Assembly: GCA_964472195.1 (NCBI GenBank)
Contig: CAYYJH010000097.1
Span: 1-9,772, forward strand
Origin: BS750m-G4 sp964472195
Lineage (GTDB): Bacteria; Bacteroidota; Ignavibacteria; Tepidaquicellales; Tepidaquicellaceae
Direction of reading: 5' to 3'
DNA: 9,772 nucleotides
Shown piece by piece: positions 7,270 through 9,772 of this stretch. The translations under genes were made by a program, and so were the position numbers. A model generated the notes under the pieces. It saw only the letters and a list, made by a program, of their open reading frames with translations, did no database searches and was not told where the DNA came from. Every line of letters begins with the position of its first letter. Position 1 is the stretch's first letter.

Positions 7270-7318
7270 TAACCTCTGGGAAAACGTATGGATTTCTTAA
7301 AAAATATTTTTTAAAATC

Positions 7319-7322
7319 GGAG
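7319..7322 (+). promoter_or_regulatory. Shine-Dalgarno site of the SBBP gene
   Basis: GGAG lies 6 nt before the ATG at 7329. Most other genes here have no such site, so it supports this start. It is immediately downstream of an AT-only palindrome (7297-7314) that could limit access to it at low temperature. Confidence 0.6.
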
Positions 7323-7328
7323 AAAACC

Positions 7329-9772
7329 ATGTTAAAGTCTAAGATTAATCCCGATTTATCGGGGAAACACACAAAATTAATTTTCACCTTTATATTATTC
7401 ATCTTACTTTCTACAAATCTTTTTGCACAGGTAACACAGGAGTGGGTTTCAAGATTTGACTATTATTGGAAATATGATTGTGCTAACTCGATTGCAGTAG
7501 ATAATATAGGAAATGTGTATGTAACTGGAGAGGGTTGGGCAATTTCTAAAAGTGAATTGGGACGGGTGTGGTTACCCAAGTGGGATTTCCAATTCTACAT
7601 CACAGTAAAATATAATCCTTCAGGTGTTCAGCAGTGGTACAAAATATATGGTACTAGTCATAATGCAGCTTATGCAATTGCAGTCGATGATTTTGGAAAT
7701 GCGTATGTAACAGGTAATGGAGGCACGATAAAATATAACACCAATGGAGTTCAGCAATGGCATAAACCGTATGGTGAAATAGATATAGCAGTGGATGGAC
7801 AGGGGAATGTGTATGTAACAAGCCATGGGGGTGTGGGAGTTTATATCACAGTAAAATTCAATTCTGATGGAGATACGCTGTGGTTACGAAGATATGACGG
7901 ACAAGGAATAGGAACTGGAGGTAATTATCCATATGCAATAGCAGTGGATGAACAGGGGAATGTGTATGTGACAGGTGGAAGTAATCGCACTCAAGGATAT
8001 ACTTATGATTATGCTACAATAAAATACAATTCCTCAGGAGTTCAGCAATGGGTTCAGAGATATGAAAACAGTTACCAAGGTGAATCTAAAGCTTATGCAA
8101 TAGCAGTGGATGATTCTGGAAATGTTTATGTGACTGGAGGGAGTATGGGGATTCCTGGTGTTACTAACGGAGAATATGCCACAATAAAATACAATTCAAA
8201 CGGAGATTCATTGTGGGTATCAAGATATAACAGAACAATGGGTCATGAAAGAGCGAGTTCAATAGCAGTTGATGATTCGGGAAATGTGTATGTAACAGGT
8301 AATGCAGGAACGATTAAGTATAATAAATTAGGAATTCAGCAGTGGATTGACTTTAATGGTATGAATGGTAATAATATAGTAGTAGATGATTGGGGATATA
8401 TTTATGTAACAGTTTCGAGTGGTGGAGATTACAAAACTATTAAATATAATCCCTATGGAATAAAAAGATGGATTAAAACATATAATGGACCAGGAAATGG
8501 TAGTGATGTGGTAAATTCAATAGTTTTAGATAGTTTAGGTAATGTGTATGTAACTGGTAAAAGTTGGGGAGGAGCTTCCACTGAATATGATTATGCCACA
8601 ATAAAATATTCACAACCACCACCTGCACCTCTGAATGCTTTTAATTTGTTGTCACCGCCAAATGGAATTCAGATAAAAACATCTCCGGATAACGATACAC
8701 TTGTTCACATTAAATGGACACGTGCCGGAGGTTGGCCGACATATAAATGGAAATTTGGTTCACCGACTATTGCAAATCCGTTGATAACGTTTGTAGCAAA
8801 CAATTCGGGTTACGATTCCTTGCTTTCAATTACAAAAGGCAGTCTGGATTCAGTTCTTGAAAGTCACGGAGTGCAGACGGGTGATTCAATAGCAGGTGAA
8901 TGGGCTGTATGGGCATATAATGATTATCATGGTGTTTGTGATTCATTAAAATCAGCACAGACCTGGGGTATGACGTTGAAAAGAATGGCTAGTTCAGTAC
9001 GCTTTTACGATCCGTTTACGTTCGGATCAGGTAAATGGATAATTACAAATAACGGCGGCGACTGTAATTGGGCGATATTTTCTGCACCTTATCCACATCC
9101 TTTCTCATTACCTCCTTCATCTTTGAGTCCGGTCTTTGCTGCGTATACTAAATATCCTATTATTAATACGGCGAAAACAACTGCAACATTAGCAAATAAT
9201 ATTAACTGTATAGGTTTTGAAAATATCATACTCGAGTTTGACAACGATTGGAAAGCAGGGTATGCTGGAGTTAATAATAAGGATTCTGCAATTGTGGAAG
9301 CGAGTTATAATGGGGGGACAACCTGGACCCCGATAATCTCATGGGGCTTAACCTCTGTAAGAAATACGCATGAAATTAAATCTCTTCCCGGTGCGGCTAA
9401 TATTCCTAATCTCAAGATAAGGTTCAGAACCATACAAAATTTATACGGATACAGATGGTCTTGGTGGGCGGTTGATAATGTGAATATAAGGAGTGGCCTT
9501 GGGATTCCTCCCCTTGTTTCACCTCTGAACGGAGCATTATTAGTTGAAACAAATCCATTACTAGACTGGGATAGTGTTGCAAATGCAGTAAGTTACCGGG
9601 TTCAGGTATCTTCAGATTCATTATTCACGAGCACGGTTTATGATAGTAGTAATATTCCGCTTTCAGAATTTCAGATACCAAACAATGGACTGAATATCAA
9701 TACAACCTATTACTGGAGAGTAAATGCAACAAACATTATGGGTACTAGTCCCTGGTCTACAATTTTTCATTT
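7329..9772 (+). CDS. secreted SBBP beta-propeller protein with SusE/Fn3 and anchor-like domains (partial)
   Basis: An open frame of 814 codons that runs past the window end, so the C terminus is missing. A signal peptide covers residues 1-34 (core LIFTFILFILLSTNLF, likely cut after FAQ). Residues 38-428 contain eight SBBP beta-propeller repeats, each with a core like SIAVDDSGNVYVTG (cores start at 53, 116, 152, 203, 257, 311, 349 and 397) and a YATIKYN..G.QQW strand. After a proline linker, residues 437-554 resemble a SusE/Fn3-like domain (LLSPPNGIQI ... GEWAVWAYND). Residues 557-722 resemble a choice-of-anchor/MAM-like jelly roll (FENIILEFDNDW, EASYNGGTTW, KIRFRT, WWAVDNVNI). An Fn3 domain begins near 728 (SPLNGALLVETNPLLDWDSV ... 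YYWRVNA). A type IX secretion sorting tail is expected beyond the window (inference). ATG at 7329 has a GGAG site and is the only start that gives the signal peptide. Binding target unknown. Confidence 0.9.
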   Translation, partial: MLKSKINPDLSGKHTKLIFTFILFILLSTNLFAQVTQEWVSRFDYYWKYDCANSIAVDNIGNVYVTGEGWAISKSELGRVWLPKWDFQFYITVKYNPSGVQQWYKIYGTSHNAAYAIAVDDFGNAYVTGNGGTIKYNTNGVQQWHKPYGEIDIAVDGQGNVYVTSHGGVGVYITVKFNSDGDTLWLRRYDGQGIGTGGNYPYAIAVDEQGNVYVTGGSNRTQGYTYDYATIKYNSSGVQQWVQRYENSYQGESKAYAIAVDDSGNVYVTGGSMGIPGVTNGEYATIKYNSNGDSLWVSRYNRTMGHERASSIAVDDSGNVYVTGNAGTIKYNKLGIQQWIDFNGMNGNNIVVDDWGYIYVTVSSGGDYKTIKYNPYGIKRWIKTYNGPGNGSDVVNSIVLDSLGNVYVTGKSWGGASTEYDYATIKYSQPPPAPLNAFNLLSPPNGIQIKTSPDNDTLVHIKWTRAGGWPTYKWKFGSPTIANPLITFVANNSGYDSLLSITKGSLDSVLESHGVQTGDSIAGEWAVWAYNDYHGVCDSLKSAQTWGMTLKRMASSVRFYDPFTFGSGKWIITNNGGDCNWAIFSAPYPHPFSLPPSSLSPVFAAYTKYPIINTAKTTATLANNINCIGFENIILEFDNDWKAGYAGVNNKDSAIVEASYNGGTTWTPIISWGLTSVRNTHEIKSLPGAANIPNLKIRFRTIQNLYGYRWSWWAVDNVNIRSGLGIPPLVSPLNGALLVETNPLLDWDSVANAVSYRVQVSSDSLFTSTVYDSSNIPLSEFQIPNNGLNINTTYYWRVNATNIMGTSPWSTIFH
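7350..7363. repeat. small palindrome translated within the signal-peptide region
   Basis: CCCGAT (7350-7355) and ATCGGG (7358-7363) form a perfect dyad with a TT centre. It lies inside the coding sequence, just upstream of the hydrophobic core of the signal peptide, and is read as Pro-Asp-Leu-Ser-Gly (residues 8-12). Short GC-rich palindromes stand out strongly in this AT-rich sequence; this one may be a copy of a dispersed repeat or a start-proximal mRNA hairpin. Confidence 0.6.
7440..8612 (+). repeat. eight tandem SBBP beta-propeller repeats
   Basis: Eight copies of a degenerate repeat encode the propeller blades. The most conserved DNA is close to GGAAATGTGTATGTAACA, encoding GNVYVT, seen for example near 7510, 7694, 7803, 7957, 8119, 8279 and 8541. 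Distances between successive blade cores are 63, 36, 51, 54, 54, 38 and 48 residues, so the repeats are uneven in length; blades 2 and 6 have the short connections. The repeats have diverged enough that slippage looks unlikely to be frequent. Confidence 0.85.

Larger units (their letters stand above)
7026..7328 (+). promoter_or_regulatory. promoter plus long structured 5' leader of the SBBP gene
   Basis: This gene-free stretch of about 300 nt holds the promoter at 7039-7069 and then an untranslated leader of about 250 nt. Visible structure in the leader includes an 11-bp hairpin at the transcript 5' end (7073-7083 with 7106-7116), a 6-bp hairpin TGCGGG/CCCGCA (7164-7169 with 7177-7182), a short GGGT/ACCC hairpin (7219-7222 with 7226-7229), an 11-bp hairpin with one bulge (7244-7269) and an AT-only palindrome (7297-7314) next to the ribosome-binding site. 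I tried to match common riboswitch cores (cobalamin, TPP, SAM, c-di-GMP, c-di-AMP, fluoride, preQ1) and none fits convincingly. The leader is therefore structured but unclassified. Confidence 0.55.

Noticed and set aside
7211..7280. Resemblance of short strings (GGGG...ACCC, CTAACCTC) to riboswitch cores such as ydaO or TPP
   Set aside because: The strings are short, and the order and remaining conserved blocks of those riboswitches are absent.
7297..7314. AT-only palindrome read as an RNA thermometer
   Set aside because: It could open on warming, but such AT runs are frequent in this sequence and it does not cover the GGAG site, so it is noted only as part of the leader.
7620..7826. Minus-strand reading frame within the SBBP repeats
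   Set aside because: It is the mirror of repetitive blade-coding DNA; the plus frame is continuous and has domain content.
9424..9621. Minus-strand reading frame near the right end
   Set aside because: It is antisense to the continuous plus-strand frame and has no supporting features.
1..9772. CRISPR array, tRNA, rRNA, insertion sequence or prophage genes
   Set aside because: No regular spaced repeats, RNA gene signatures, transposase motifs or paired terminal repeats were seen on either strand.

Overview
The window is AT-rich and fits a member of the Bacteroidota/Ignavibacteria/Chlorobi group. Three observations point there. The promoter at 7039-7069 has the TTG-N20-TAnnTTTG layout used by the primary sigma factor of that group. 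Most genes lack a clear Shine-Dalgarno site. The right end carries a large secreted protein made of SBBP beta-propeller repeats, a SusE/fibronectin-like domain and a choice-of-anchor-like domain, an architecture typical of surface proteins in that group. The species cannot be named from sequence alone.

Left third (1-2917, minus strand): in order of transcription these are a B12-binding-type radical SAM protein (2917-1352), a membrane-anchored SRPBCC (START/polyketide-cyclase-like) protein (1294-530) and a DinB/YfiT-like four-helix metal protein (507-1). The 57-nt and 22-nt gaps allow one transcript, but nothing ties the three functions together. A 224-nt divergent intergenic region (2918-3141) separates them from the next group.

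Middle (3142-7025, plus strand): NrnA-type DHH phosphoesterase, M17 leucyl aminopeptidase (pepA) and a secreted NamZ/DUF1343 exo-N-acetylmuramidase. The first two lie 12 nt apart. A 65-nt gap holding an imperfect inverted repeat precedes the third. A strong intrinsic terminator follows at 6999-7025. The common theme is turnover: short RNA fragments and pAp, peptides, and peptidoglycan sugars.

Right third (7026-9772, plus strand): a group-specific promoter, a structured leader of about 250 nt, and one long reading frame open from 7329 past the window end (814 codons present). It encodes a signal peptide, eight SBBP blades, a SusE/Fn3-like domain, a jelly-roll-like (choice-of-anchor/MAM-like) domain and the start of an Fn3 domain. 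A C-terminal type IX secretion sorting domain is expected beyond the window.

I did not find a new defence system, mobile element, CRISPR array or RNA gene. The features most worth a second look are the leader with competing base-pairings, the small palindrome translated inside the signal-peptide region, the apparent four-blade duplication in the propeller, and the intergenic inverted repeat between pepA and namZ.
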